64,000 bases of DNA from Caulobacter sp. 32-67-35 (GCA_002280875.1 NCEV01000011.1:18606-82605); one strand, 5' to 3'; positions 54,987-63,508 are shown, counted from the first letter of the stretch. The notes: a model not told the origin generated them from the sequence alone. A program made the numbers and translations.

Positions 54987-55168
54987 AGCGCGGTCGCCGC
55001 TTCACCCTCTGGCAGGTGTTCCGGGCGCCGGTTGGCATCGCGATGCTCAGCCTGTTCGGTCTGGTCGCAGCCCTGGTGGGCGATCATGTCTGGGACGTGA
55101 TTGGCGCCGCAGCCCTGGCCTCGACCCTGGGCGCCGTCCCTTGGGCGCTCGCTACACGCCGGCAATAG
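54983..55168 (+). CDS. Small inner membrane protein of the iron operon
   Basis: A 61-residue protein with two helices (FRAPVGIAMLSLFGLVAALVG, VIGAAALASTLGAVPWALA) and a basic N-terminus (MKRGRRFTLWQ). Overlaps the PepSY gene by four bases. Small proteins of this kind often end TonB-receptor/PepSY operons; their job is unknown. Confidence 0.8.
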   Translation: MKRGRRFTLWQVFRAPVGIAMLSLFGLVAALVGDHVWDVIGAAALASTLGAVPWALATRRQ

Positions 55169-55246
55169 TCGCGGGAACGATTTGAGCGGCCGTGCCCTTG
55201 GAAGACTTGCGTCAGGCGCCCTGCGGCTTCGGTGACCGAGCCGCAT

Positions 55247-55296
55247 AGAGCATTTTCCGATAAGTGTGAAACGGTTGTCGGATCGAAGAATGCTCT
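55247..55296. repeat. Intergenic inverted repeat 1 (AGAGCATT type)
   Basis: A 50-bp imperfect inverted repeat with ends AGAGCATT / AATGCTCT and inner arms TTCCGAT / ATCGAAG-like. Similar AGAGCATTTTC elements occur widely between genes in alphaproteobacteria as I recall, suggesting a dispersed REP-like family. Confidence 0.55.
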
Positions 55297-55308
55297 AAAC
55301 TTTTGATT

Positions 55309-55361
55309 TAGAGCCCTTTTCGCCCGACCCTGATGAAACAATCAGGTCGGAAAGGGCTCTA
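55309..55361. repeat. Intergenic inverted repeat 2 / bidirectional terminator
   Basis: TAGAGCCCTTTTC...CGACCCTGAT pairs with ATCAGGTCGGAAAGGGCTCTA around GAAACA, giving arms of about 21-26 bases with small bulges. It includes the stop codon (TAG) of the minus-strand histidine kinase and follows the plus-strand iron operon, so it may end transcripts from both sides. Confidence 0.6.
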
Positions 55362-57401
55362 GGACGCAGCGCCCCGATTCTGTTGATAGCGGCCGCGTTG
55401 CGAAACATCACGGCCCCTTCCTGACAGGGATTGAGCGGCCTCGCCCACCTCGCAGACCAGTTCGATAAGATCCTTGGCGTTGATCGGCTTGGTCAGAAAG
55501 CGGTTTGCTCCAGCCTCGTCGGCTTGCGACTGGTGCTCGGGCAGCGCGTTGGCCGTCAACACGCAGATGGGTACCGGGCCTAGCCCCTGCAGTGACTCAT
55601 GCTCACGGATCAACCTGATGGCCGTAAGTCCGTCCATAACGGGCATCTGCATATCCATCAGCATCAGGTCAAAGCCACCTGCCTCAGCCGCCAGAACCGC
55701 TTCCTTTCCGTTCTCGACACAAATGATCTCCACCTGCAGCTCATCAAGGATCATCTGGACTGTCATTCGATTCACGGGATGATCTTCAGCCAAGAGTATC
55801 CGAAGGTCGCGCCCGCGATCGACTTGCGCCAAAGCATTCGACTGAGCATTTGCGACAAATTCGCATTCGGCTCTGTCCAGTAGTATATCGAAACGAAATG
55901 TCGAGCCCCTCCCCGGCGTGGATGTTGCCGATATGGTCCCACCCATAAGTTCAACCAGTGACTTCGAGATCGGCAGCCCCAGTCCCGTTCCGCCAAATCT
56001 GCGCGTAATGGTTCCGTCGGCTTGCTCGAAGCGCTCGAACAGACTGGATGCGGCTTCAGGCGGGAACCCGATACCCGTATCCCGTACGGAGAAGCTTATG
56101 CGGCAACACCCTCGATCATCCTCTGAGTCAATCAGGGACAGAACGATTTCTCCGGCGTCCGTGAACTTGACCGCGTTGCTGAGGAAGTTCGACAGGATCT
56201 GACGAATCTTCAGCTCGTCGCCAACAAAGTTGCTGCCGTTTCGACAGCTCATATTCAACCTCAGGTCGACGCCCTTCTGCGACGCGCTGGCGCGAAAGAG
56301 GGCGATGGTGTCGCTGACAAGTTCCTCCAGATTGAACGGCTCAAGACGCAAAGCCATCCTCCCGGCGTCGATCTTGGCCAGATCCAGAATGTCGCTCAAC
56401 AGCCCTTCAAGCGCGCGCCCCGACGTCTCGATCAGATGCACCATCTCGCGTTGCTTTGGACTCATGGCGGTCCGCGCCAGGGCGCTGGCGACACCCAGGA
56501 CACCGTTGAGCGGCGTGCGGATTTCGTGACTCATATTGGCGAGGAAACTGGACTTGGCGACGCTTGCCCGCTCCGCCTGTTCCCGAGCTTCTGTCAGCCT
56601 CGCCTCGGCTGCCCGAACTTCAGACAAGTCCCGTACAACCGTCACGAAGGTTAGACCGTCCTCCGCCTCCAACTTCGCCAGCGACACCTCTGCGGGAAAC
56701 TCCTCGCCGTTCTTTCGAAGCGCCTGCACCGATGATCTCTCCCCCATACGAAGGCTGGGGCGGCGTCCCTTGGCGAAACGGTCGACGTGGGCGGCGTGCG
56801 CTGCCCGCACGGGCTCGGCCATCAATATCTCGACACCCCGCCCGATAGCATCCCTGGTCCTGTAGCCAAAGACGGCCTCCGCTCCGGCGCTAAACTGCAG
56901 AATGCAGCCGGCCGCGTCCGTGATGATGATGGCCTCCGGGGAAATCCGCAGCATGGACGACAGCATCCCGGTCATCGCCCGCGAATCGACCTCCATCGCG
57001 CGAAGCTGGGTGACGTCGCGGATGGTCCCGAACAAGCCAAGAAGCCCACAGCCGGGGTCTATATCCACCTCGGCTTCCGCGCGGACAGTTCGGACCTGGC
57101 CGCTCGGCAGGATAATTCGATAGTCTATGCAATAGGGCTGGTAGGCGAGGACGGCGCGCTCGACAGCGCCTTCCAGTCTGCCCCGATCATCGGGGTGAAC
57201 GAGATCCAGAAATGACTGGAAAGTCGGCCGGAAGTTGCCTGGCTCAACGCCGCATACACGGTAGACCTGTTCGGACCAAAACAGCTCATCCGTCTCCACG
57301 CGCCACTCCCAGCTTCCCGTGCCGGACAGACGCTGCCCCCTGTCCAAGTGGCGAACCAGGGTCTCAATGTCGAGATCACGGGTCTTTTCCGGGTCAGGCA
57401 T
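55359..57401 (-). CDS. Hybrid histidine kinase with two PAS domains and receiver
   Basis: A soluble kinase of about 680 residues. PAS 1 (GTGSWEWRVETDELFWSEQVY) is a PAS_3 type; PAS 2 (ISPEAIIITDAAGCILQFSAGA) follows. Then a coiled linker, HisKA with FLANMSHEIRTPLNGVLGVA, HATPase boxes (NFLSNAVKFTDAG, VRDTGIGFP, RFGGTGLGLPISKSL) and a C-terminal receiver with the phospho-Asp in DLMLMDMQMPVMDG and Lys in FLTKPINAKDL. ATG 57401 has GGAG upstream; ATG 57419 and TTG 57464 are alternatives. It directly follows the chemoreceptor gene and may share its transcript. No transmembrane segment, so it reads a cytoplasmic cue. Confidence 0.92.
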   Translation of the reverse strand: MPDPEKTRDLDIETLVRHLDRGQRLSGTGSWEWRVETDELFWSEQVYRVCGVEPGNFRPTFQSFLDLVHPDDRGRLEGAVERAVLAYQPYCIDYRIILPSGQVRTVRAEAEVDIDPGCGLLGLFGTIRDVTQLRAMEVDSRAMTGMLSSMLRISPEAIIITDAAGCILQFSAGAEAVFGYRTRDAIGRGVEILMAEPVRAAHAAHVDRFAKGRRPSLRMGERSSVQALRKNGEEFPAEVSLAKLEAEDGLTFVTVVRDLSEVRAAEARLTEAREQAERASVAKSSFLANMSHEIRTPLNGVLGVASALARTAMSPKQREMVHLIETSGRALEGLLSDILDLAKIDAGRMALRLEPFNLEELVSDTIALFRASASQKGVDLRLNMSCRNGSNFVGDELKIRQILSNFLSNAVKFTDAGEIVLSLIDSEDDRGCCRISFSVRDTGIGFPPEAASSLFERFEQADGTITRRFGGTGLGLPISKSLVELMGGTISATSTPGRGSTFRFDILLDRAECEFVANAQSNALAQVDRGRDLRILLAEDHPVNRMTVQMILDELQVEIICVENGKEAVLAAEAGGFDLMLMDMQMPVMDGLTAIRLIREHESLQGLGPVPICVLTANALPEHQSQADEAGANRFLTKPINAKDLIELVCEVGEAAQSLSGRGRDVSQRGRYQQNRGAAS

Positions 57402-57479
57402 CACACACTGCTCCGGCATGAGGCATGGCGGTGGGCCCGGCGCTGCGGTGAAACCGTTTCGCAAACTCTGAGGACATGG

Positions 57480-59078
57480 TCAGAACTCTGCCCACGGCTG
57501 GTTTGCGGACGCCGTCGAGCCGAGGCGCGCGGAGCCGGCGGGGCGTAACATGCGGATCTGCGCTTGCCCCTGCGGCACAACGCTCGCTGTCGGGACGGCG
57601 GAGCCCGTCTGAGGCGGCCGAATTCCGCTTGTTTGAAACGTTCCGACCAGTCGCACCAGGTCTGCGGTCTCTCCCTTCAAGGCGTGACTAGCCGCCGTAG
57701 ACTCCTCAACCATGGCGGCGTTTTGCTGGACGACCTGGTCCATCTGGTTGACCGCGATATTGACCTGGGCAAGCCCGACAGCCTGCTCGTTGGCCGAGGC
57801 GGAAATCGCAGCAATGATGCTGTCGATCTCAGCGACCTTGCCGACGATTGACTGTAGCGCCTGGCCGGTTTCACCGACCAGGCTCACGCCTTCGCTAACC
57901 TGTTTCGAGGACTCCGAGATCAACGCCTTGATCTCTCTCGCCGCCTCGGCCGAACGTTGGGCCAGGGCTCTAACCTCCGAGGCGACGACAGCAAACCCCC
58001 GGCCTGCTTCGCCAGCTCGGGCGGCCTCGACGCCGGCGTTGAGGGCCAGAAGGTTGGTCTGAAAGGCGATCTCATCGATAACGCCGATGATCTGGCCGAT
58101 CTGTCGCGACGAGTCTTCGATCTGCCCCATGGCTCTGATCGCCCGTCCGACGACCTCGCCGGAGCGCTGGGCCTCGCTCTTGGCGTCCGCCACGGTAACG
58201 CTGGCCAGGCGCGCGCCCTCCGCAGTGGTCTTCACCGTCGCCGTGATCTCGTCCAGGGCCGCCGCTGTCTCTTCAAGGCCGGCCGCTTGCTGCTCGGTCC
58301 GCCGGGAAAGGTCGTCCGAAGCCTTGGCCATCTCCTCAGCGCTAACGCCAATGCCACCGGTCGTGGTGGCGACAGTGGAAATCGTCTCCTCGATCCGGCC
58401 CAGGGCAAGGTTGAAGTCTTGCCGGAGTTGGCGATACTCGGGCGCGAGGTCGTCAGGCATACGGTAGGTGAGATCACCTGCCGCCAGAGCGGCCATGCCC
58501 GCGCCGACTGATCGTACGACCGACGCGCGCTCTTGCCCCATGACCTCGGCTTCAGCGTGTTTGCGAGCGGCCTCCGCAGCCTCCAGATAGACGGAGATGG
58601 AGAAATCCACGTCAAGGAGCGTCGCCTTGGCCAGGGCCCCGAGTTCGGCGGCGACCGTATCGGCCCCAGGCCCCTTCTTGGCGCCGAAGCCTCCCCTTGG
58701 CCACCGCTCCGCCACCACGGCTCCGATCAGATCATTCAGCAGAAGGGCATAACCGCCGATGTACCAGCGGGGCTCCAGGCCGATTCGCGCATGGGTTTCA
58801 CCAACAGCCGTGACAGCGCGAACATAGGTTTCGTCGAAACGGCCGCTGGAAATCGCGTCCCAATGACCAATCTGCCTGCTCTTGGCGCTGCCCACGCGCG
58901 CGGGATCGGTGAAGAAACGGCGGGTCTCCGGATGGCCTTGAACTTGCGCGTAAAAGCCATCCAGCGCCGCAGGCAGCTCCCGCATCAGGATCGATTTAAC
59001 GCCCTGGAGGCTCGATTGCGCGGAAGCATCAATCTTCATGAACTTAAGGCGATCATATAGAGAGTCTTGCTGATCCAT
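57480..59078 (-). CDS. Globin-coupled methyl-accepting chemotaxis protein (HemAT-like)
   Basis: A 532-residue soluble chemoreceptor. Residues about 1-170 form a sensor globin; the proximal haem His is in [23 protein letters not shown]-like linker ([20 protein letters not shown]) joins the four-helix signalling domain, whose hairpin tip is [24 protein letters not shown] (core motif). The last five residues PWAEF match the xWxxF CheR-docking pentapeptide. Such receptors steer aerotaxis by binding oxygen. It is followed 78 nt later by a PAS hybrid kinase, suggesting a joint redox or oxygen response. Confidence 0.93.
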   Translation of the reverse strand: MDQQDSLYDRLKFMKIDASAQSSLQGVKSILMRELPAALDGFYAQVQGHPETRRFFTDPARVGSAKSRQIGHWDAISSGRFDETYVRAVTAVGETHARIGLEPRWYIGGYALLLNDLIGAVVAERWPRGGFGAKKGPGADTVAAELGALAKATLLDVDFSISVYLEAAEAARKHAEAEVMGQERASVVRSVGAGMAALAAGDLTYRMPDDLAPEYRQLRQDFNLALGRIEETISTVATTTGGIGVSAEEMAKASDDLSRRTEQQAAGLEETAAALDEITATVKTTAEGARLASVTVADAKSEAQRSGEVVGRAIRAMGQIEDSSRQIGQIIGVIDEIAFQTNLLALNAGVEAARAGEAGRGFAVVASEVRALAQRSAEAAREIKALISESSKQVSEGVSLVGETGQALQSIVGKVAEIDSIIAAISASANEQAVGLAQVNIAVNQMDQVVQQNAAMVEESTAASHALKGETADLVRLVGTFQTSGIRPPQTGSAVPTASVVPQGQAQIRMLRPAGSARLGSTASANQPWAEF

Positions 59079-59442
59079 CAGAATACCCCAAATATTTGAA
59101 ACCTGAGTTCATCGAGCAGCAATATATAAAACAAACTATTCACCTCAATAATTTGCTACGCATTGTATATTGAAGTATCTATACACAAGGATATATATCC
59201 TTGTGTATAGATTATATTATTATTGACCTCGGAGGCCGCCTTCTTAAAACGGCATATCATTTGCGATTTGACATTGTTTAACAAGCCAATGCCGATTATC
59301 CACACACCAATTGTGGGTATCGTCAACGCGTTGTGACGACGGAGTCACAGCCGTAGTTGGCGCGGCCGGTGACGCCCGCTCGATTTGGGAGATTGACGGC
59401 TTGTCAAACGGTTCGATCGGCTCGACGCGCGTGCGGAGGGCA
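59079..59442. other. AT-rich divergent gap
   Basis: About 364 bases between chemoreceptor and LuxR-type regulator; the first 200 are strikingly AT-rich for this genome. It contains the 36-bp palindrome listed separately. No gene is credible here. Promoters for both neighbours presumably lie inside. Confidence 0.55.
59177..59212. repeat. Perfect 36-bp palindrome
   Basis: The left half ATCTATACACAAGGATAT is followed at once by its exact reverse complement, with no spacer and no mismatch over 18 base pairs. Position: 99 bases upstream of the chemoreceptor start and 231 bases upstream of the LuxR-type gene. Candidate operator, cruciform or mobile-element scar. Confidence 0.9.
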
Positions 59443-60060
59443 ATGATTCTCGAGGAAAAGCCGATTTGCCGCGCTGCGATCGCGCGCGTCGTCGTTGGCG
59501 TCGGAGGCTTTGCCCTTCCCGCCCTGGTGAGCTCCCTGGCCGAAGCGAGTACGGAGATTGAACGGGCCAAACCAGACGTTGTCCTCGTGGACCTTTTTTC
59601 CATCCGGTATGATTTCGAGGGGCTGGAGCGGTTGATCACCGGACATTCACCCATAAGCGTGATCGCCATCGACGATCGGGCCAATCCAGCCTTCGCGAGG
59701 CTGGTGAAGGACGCCGGCGCCAAAGGATATGTATGCAAGAACTTTGAAATCGAGGTCTTCCAGGCGACGGTTGAGGCGGTCGCTGCAGGCGGCGGGCACT
59801 TTCCGCCGATGCCGCTGCTCGACGCGCCATCGCGCCCAACGACGCGATCCGTTGGCCGGCTCTCTCCACGACAGCTGGAGGTTCTGAAATGTATCGCAGT
59901 TGGAATGGGGAACCAGGAGATCGCCGATACGCTGGGCATCACTCTCGGCACGGCCAAGATCCACACCCATGCCATTCTAAAGCTAACCGGCGCGCGCAAC
60001 CGGACAGAGGCCGCGCTGATCGCAGGCCGGTTTCTCGTTCCCAGGCATGACAGCGAGTAG
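59443..60060 (+). CDS. LuxR/NarL-type response regulator with atypical receiver
   Basis: A 205-residue regulator. The receiver-like domain keeps the phospho-Asp (DVVLVDLFS) and Lys (GYVCKNFE), but the usual Asp-Asp pocket reads ILEEKP, i.e. Glu-Glu. The C-terminal GerE helix-turn-helix is LSPRQLEVLKCIAVGMGNQEIADTLGITLGTAKIH, in which NQEIADTLGI is the scaffold and GTAKIHTH the recognition helix. ATG 59443 with GGAGGG upstream is the likely start. Divergent from the globin chemoreceptor. Confidence 0.85.
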   Translation: MILEEKPICRAAIARVVVGVGGFALPALVSSLAEASTEIERAKPDVVLVDLFSIRYDFEGLERLITGHSPISVIAIDDRANPAFARLVKDAGAKGYVCKNFEIEVFQATVEAVAAGGGHFPPMPLLDAPSRPTTRSVGRLSPRQLEVLKCIAVGMGNQEIADTLGITLGTAKIHTHAILKLTGARNRTEAALIAGRFLVPRHDSE

Positions 60061-60228
60061 GCATGCGGATCGTTGAGGGCGCCCAGGCGCTTGACGACAC
60101 AACCCACCACGTGACCTCACCAAGACGAATAGGCCACATCAGGATCGCGCCGCAGTCTGGCCGGCGCCAGATGCGGGACGGCCATCGAAGGATGAGTTGG
60201 GGCCAAGGATCCAGCCGGGGAACGCGCG

Positions 60229-61318
60229 TCAGATCTTCCTGGCGTCGGCGCGGAAGTCACTGGGCGTTGCATTGGTCCAGCGCCGGAAGGCTTGCCGGAA
60301 ATTGGTCGGTTCGCTGAAACCCAGAGCGTAGCCGATATCGTCTACAGTCATGACGGTCTCGCGCAGGTACCTGATCGCCAAGTCCAGGCGTAGGTCATCG
60401 ACGATCTGACTAAAGCTCGTATTTTCATCCTGTAGCTTTCGCCTCAGTGTTCGTTCGCTAACATCGAAATGCTTTGCGACATCACCAATACGGAGCGGTC
60501 GCATCAGGCTATTTAACAGGAACTGCCTAACCCGTCCTGCAAAGCCAATTCTCAGTCTCAAATCTTCAATAAGATCGTCACAGATTTTCGTGACGGCGTT
60601 GAAAGTCACCTCGCTCCCGAGTTCAGACCTACGGTCCAGCCAGGAAACATCGAACAGGATTTGATTTTCTTTCTGATTGAATAGAACAGGGCAATCAAAC
60701 ATTCTGGAGTATTTTTCAAATTCCATCGGCAAATCAAATGTCAATGAAATTTTCTGCGCCCTGAAATCTTTCCCCATGACGTCACGATGTAGCGCCATGT
60801 GAATACCAATCTGAAACTCTACCAAGTATCTATATAGATGGGGCGTCAGACTAGAGTGCGTCAATGGATTGATCGTCCAGACACCACTGGCTGGGGTTTC
60901 ACTGAAGTCAAGATGAACGAGTGGTGCCGCTAGCTGGCTGTATCGCATGGCAAAGTCTATCGTACGGCGAAAGCTGGTGCTGCTCAGAAGCGCAAAGCCA
61001 TACATGCCGTGAACGGGAACATGGCACCTCAAGCCCAGTTGGTACGCAAAGCCAGGGTCCTGCGAGAGTCGCAGCGCGTTCTGGTGGGCCCTGATCATTT
61101 GATTGAGCGAAATGCGTGTCTCCGGAAGGTTGATGGCCCCCTCCGACACCCCCACCCCGTCCAGCGCCGCCGCACCGCCGCACCGCCGCACCGCCGATGC
61201 CCTCGGCGGCAAGTTCCTCCAGGAGCAATGCCAGCTTCTGCGCGGGATAGACCTTGTCATCCGGCCCCGGCTCGATGTCTCCGACAGATGTCCGCGCTCG
61301 CCGCACGATACCCCTCAT
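60229..61318 (-). pseudogene. AraC-family regulator whose frame is broken by an 8-bp tandem repeat
   Basis: The N-terminus (ATG 61318, VYPAQKLALLLEELAAEGIG) and the rest (LDGVGVSEGAINLPETRIS..., arabinose-binding-like domain and the C-terminal AraC helix-turn-helix RIGDVAKHFDVSERTLRRKL ... IGYALGFSEPTNFRQAFRRW) are in different frames. The break is exactly at three copies of an 8-bp unit at 61171-61194. Removing two copies or adding one restores a single frame of 357 or 365 residues. In the present state only a 136-residue N-terminal product, or a form starting at ATG 61260 with an unrelated N-terminus, can be made. It may be a slippage-controlled gene rather than a dead one. Confidence 0.75.
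61171..61194. repeat. Three tandem copies of CGCACCGC inside the AraC gene
   Basis: CGCACCGC occurs three times head to tail at 61171-61178, 61179-61186 and 61187-61194, preceded by a partial copy. Eight is not a multiple of three, so each gain or loss shifts the AraC reading frame. Confidence 0.92.
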
Positions 61319-61439
61319 GCCCGCCCGGCAACGGCTTAGCGGGACCGTTGCACTGCCTCCGATAGCCTACAGCTCCCCCCGGAAGGGGTTCGCAAGCCCG
61401 TCATCCTGCGCTATTGACCAGCGCCCGCACGGCGCGCGC

Positions 61440-61516
61440 GGCCCGGTAGCTCAGCAGGATAGAGCAGCGCTTTCCTAAAGCGAAGGTCAGGGGTTCGAGT
61501 CCCTTCCGGGCCGCCA
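61440..61516 (+). tRNA. tRNA-Arg (anticodon CCU)
   Basis: A 77-nt cloverleaf: acceptor GGCCCGG / CCGGGCC, D-stem GCTC/GAGC, anticodon loop TTCCTAA giving CCU, T-loop TTCGAGT and an encoded CCA after G. It decodes AGG. tRNA-Arg(CCU) genes are common integration sites for islands; the AT-rich stretch and hipBA follow at once. Confidence 0.96.
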
Positions 61517-61565
61517 TTTAAACAATTGAATTATATAGAAATTTCATTCAGTTGCGCAATTTCGC

Positions 61566-61652
61566 GATTGGAACAAAACCGGATAGTTCGGGACTATTCC
61601 GGGACTTTTGGGCCAGGAGTCCCGGAATAGTCCCGAACTTTGTTCTCCAATT
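61566..61652. repeat. Long inverted repeat between tRNA-Arg and hipBA
   Basis: Exact 22-bp arms at 61585-61606 (beginning AGTTCGGGACTATTCC) and 61618-61639 surround an 11-base loop; imperfect outer arms ATTGGAACAAA / TTTGTTCTCCAAT extend the structure to about 87 bases. It could terminate the tRNA transcript, insulate hipBA or be an element scar. Confidence 0.85.
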
Positions 61653-61767
61653 GTTTCACTTCGATTCTTGGGATCGGTTCGCTTTAGAGCTTATCGATCT
61701 ACGCGTTCTCCCGTTCTCGGCCTCAGCGTCCAACCGCTCACCGTTCGGGGATGACATGCGCTTTATC

Positions 61768-61840
61768 GCATAATTTCAAATTATGCTGAAAACCGCATAT
61801 CTTTAACTTATGCCGAAATTCGCATATTGAATCTTTATGC
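61768..61840. promoter_or_regulatory. Three evenly spaced HipB-type operators
   Basis: Three 19-bp sites share GCATA-N9-TATGC: GCATAATTTCAAATTATGC (61768-61786, perfect palindrome), GCATATCTTTAACTTATGC (61795-61813) and GCATATTGAATCTTTATGC (61822-61840). Their starts are exactly 27 bp apart. The array is bracketed by CTTTATCGCA (61761-61770) and its complement TGCGATAAAG (61847-61856). It ends 37 bases before the hipB start, as expected for cooperative autorepression by HipB/HipBA. Confidence 0.8.
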
Positions 61841-61877
61841 CAATTCTGCGATAAAGTTGTGCTTTGGAGCAGGGCCG

Positions 61878-62129
61878 ATGTCCCGGATCGCACGCTCGCC
61901 CGACCAATTGGGCGCCCACATCAAGAACGTTCGCCAACAGCGCGGCCTAAGCCAGTCGCAATTGGCGGATCTGGCCGGTACGCGCCAGGAGATGGTCTCG
62001 ATCATCGAGCGCGGCCATGAAGGCGCGAAGATCTCGACCCTGCTCGATCTCCTGCAAGCCCTCGACCTGGATCTCACCTTGGCGTCGCGACCCAAGCCGG
62101 CCACCACTGAAGTCTTGGATATTTTCTGA
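61878..62129 (+). CDS. hipB: HipB-type antitoxin, XRE-family DNA-binding protein
   Basis: An 83-residue helix-turn-helix protein: LGAHIKNVRQQRGLSQSQLADLAGTRQEMVSIIERG with the recognition helix TRQEMVSIIE. The C-terminal DLTLASRPKPATTEVLDIF tail is the kind of segment that binds and protects from HipA. ATG 61878 is chosen because GGAGCAGGG lies just upstream; an ATG at 61827 would start inside the operators. The stop overlaps the hipA start (TGATG). Confidence 0.92.
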   Translation: MSRIARSPDQLGAHIKNVRQQRGLSQSQLADLAGTRQEMVSIIERGHEGAKISTLLDLLQALDLDLTLASRPKPATTEVLDIF

Positions 62130-63451
62130 TGGGGCGCCGCCGAGCGCACGCGCCGCTCCAGGTCCTGATCAACAACCGCTTGGTCGGCAGGCTTGAAAAG
62201 GCGGCCAGCGGGGCGGTCGACTTTCGATATGACGAAACCTGGCTCGAATGGGAACCGGCCTTTCCCGTGTCGCTGTCCTTGCCGCTACGCAAGAGCGCCC
62301 ATCGCGGCGCGGCCGTGACGGCTGTGTTCGAAAACCTCCTGCCCGACAACACTGACGTTCGCCGGATTATCGCCGAGCGCACCGGCGCGGCCAGCGCCGA
62401 CGCCTATGGCCTGCTCGAACAGATCGGCCGGGACTGTGTGGGCGCCCTGCAATTCCTCCCTGACGGGGAGATCGTAGACGCTACCGCCCCAGCCGCTGGC
62501 GAGCCACTTGCCGACGCCGAAATCGAGACCATCCTAGCCAATCTCGCCCGAGCGCCCTTAGGCCTCAATCTTGAGCAGGAGTTCCGGATTTCGGTCGCTG
62601 GCGCTCAAGAAAAGACCGCCCTGCTCTACCAGGGTGGTCAATGGAAGCGACCGATCGGCGCCACGGCCACAACCCATATCCTCAAGCCCCAGCTGGGACA
62701 GATCCCAACGCCCTCCGGGATCATTGACCTCTCCAACAGCGTCGAAAATGAACACTACTGCCTGAAGCTACTGGAGGCTTTCGGCTTGACGGTCGCCAAG
62801 ACCGAGATCGTGCGCTTCGGCGCGCGGACCGTCCTCGTTGTCGAACGCTTCGACCGCGCCTGGCGTGACACCCAGCTCCTGCGCTTGCCGCAGGAGGACT
62901 TCTGCCAGGCGCTGTCCACGCCGCCATCCCAGAAATATCAAAACCAGCACGGACCCGGCGCCGTCGACATCCTGCGATTGCTCAAGGCGTCCGACACGCC
63001 TCAAGAGGATCAGGCCGCCTTCTTCAAAAGCCAGATCCTCTTCTGGCTGATGGGGGCGACCGACGGGCACGCCAAGAACTTCAGCCTGTTCCTCAAGCCG
63101 AACGGCCGGTTTTCCATGACGCCGTTTTACGATGTGCTGAGTGCTCAACCCGCCTTCGACGCAAAAGCCATTCCCCATCGCGCCTACACGCTGGCGATGT
63201 CGGCGGGCGAGAGCAGACACTACAAAATCCTCGACATTCACGGACGTCACTTCGCCGAGACCGCCACGGAAGCCGGCCTGCGCCCCCACATGGTGAGACG
63301 GGTGATTGAGGAAATCTTCGACTTGGCGCCTGTCGCCTGTGAGCGAGCGCTCGCCCAAATGCCGCCCGGGTTTCACCCGGAGACGCATAACAGCATCGGC
63401 GGGGCGATTGCCCATCGCTTGCCCCGCCTGCGCACGGCACTGCAGGCCTGA
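62129..63451 (+). CDS. hipA: HipA-type serine/threonine kinase toxin
   Basis: A 440-residue kinase of normal length. The N-terminal subdomain (LINNRLVGRLEKAASGAVDFRY, FPVSLSLPLR, FFxNLLPD-like VFENLLPDNTDVRR) precedes the kinase core: Gly-rich/ATP segment ISVAGAQEKTALLY, Lys in HILKPQLG, catalytic loop GATDGHAKNFSLFL and the metal-binding Asp in MTPFYDVLSA. HipA phosphorylates a glutamyl-tRNA synthetase in E. coli (other aminoacyl-tRNA synthetases are reported for some Caulobacter HipA proteins), causing growth arrest. Catalytic residues appear intact, so the toxin should be active when HipB is lost. Confidence 0.94.
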   Translation: MGRRRAHAPLQVLINNRLVGRLEKAASGAVDFRYDETWLEWEPAFPVSLSLPLRKSAHRGAAVTAVFENLLPDNTDVRRIIAERTGAASADAYGLLEQIGRDCVGALQFLPDGEIVDATAPAAGEPLADAEIETILANLARAPLGLNLEQEFRISVAGAQEKTALLYQGGQWKRPIGATATTHILKPQLGQIPTPSGIIDLSNSVENEHYCLKLLEAFGLTVAKTEIVRFGARTVLVVERFDRAWRDTQLLRLPQEDFCQALSTPPSQKYQNQHGPGAVDILRLLKASDTPQEDQAAFFKSQILFWLMGATDGHAKNFSLFLKPNGRFSMTPFYDVLSAQPAFDAKAIPHRAYTLAMSAGESRHYKILDIHGRHFAETATEAGLRPHMVRRVIEEIFDLAPVACERALAQMPPGFHPETHNSIGGAIAHRLPRLRTALQA

Positions 63452-63508
63452 ACTTCACCTCGGAGGTTCGAGCTCGACCGGCGACTGTCGCAAACGCCCC
63501 ATTCGTGA

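Noticed and set aside
59177-59212. An insertion-sequence end
   Set aside because: No transposase, target duplication or second copy is visible nearby; kept as a palindrome of unknown role.
61171-61194. A CRISPR-like array
   Set aside because: The repeat unit is 8 bp with no spacers, inside a coding region; no cas genes are in the window.
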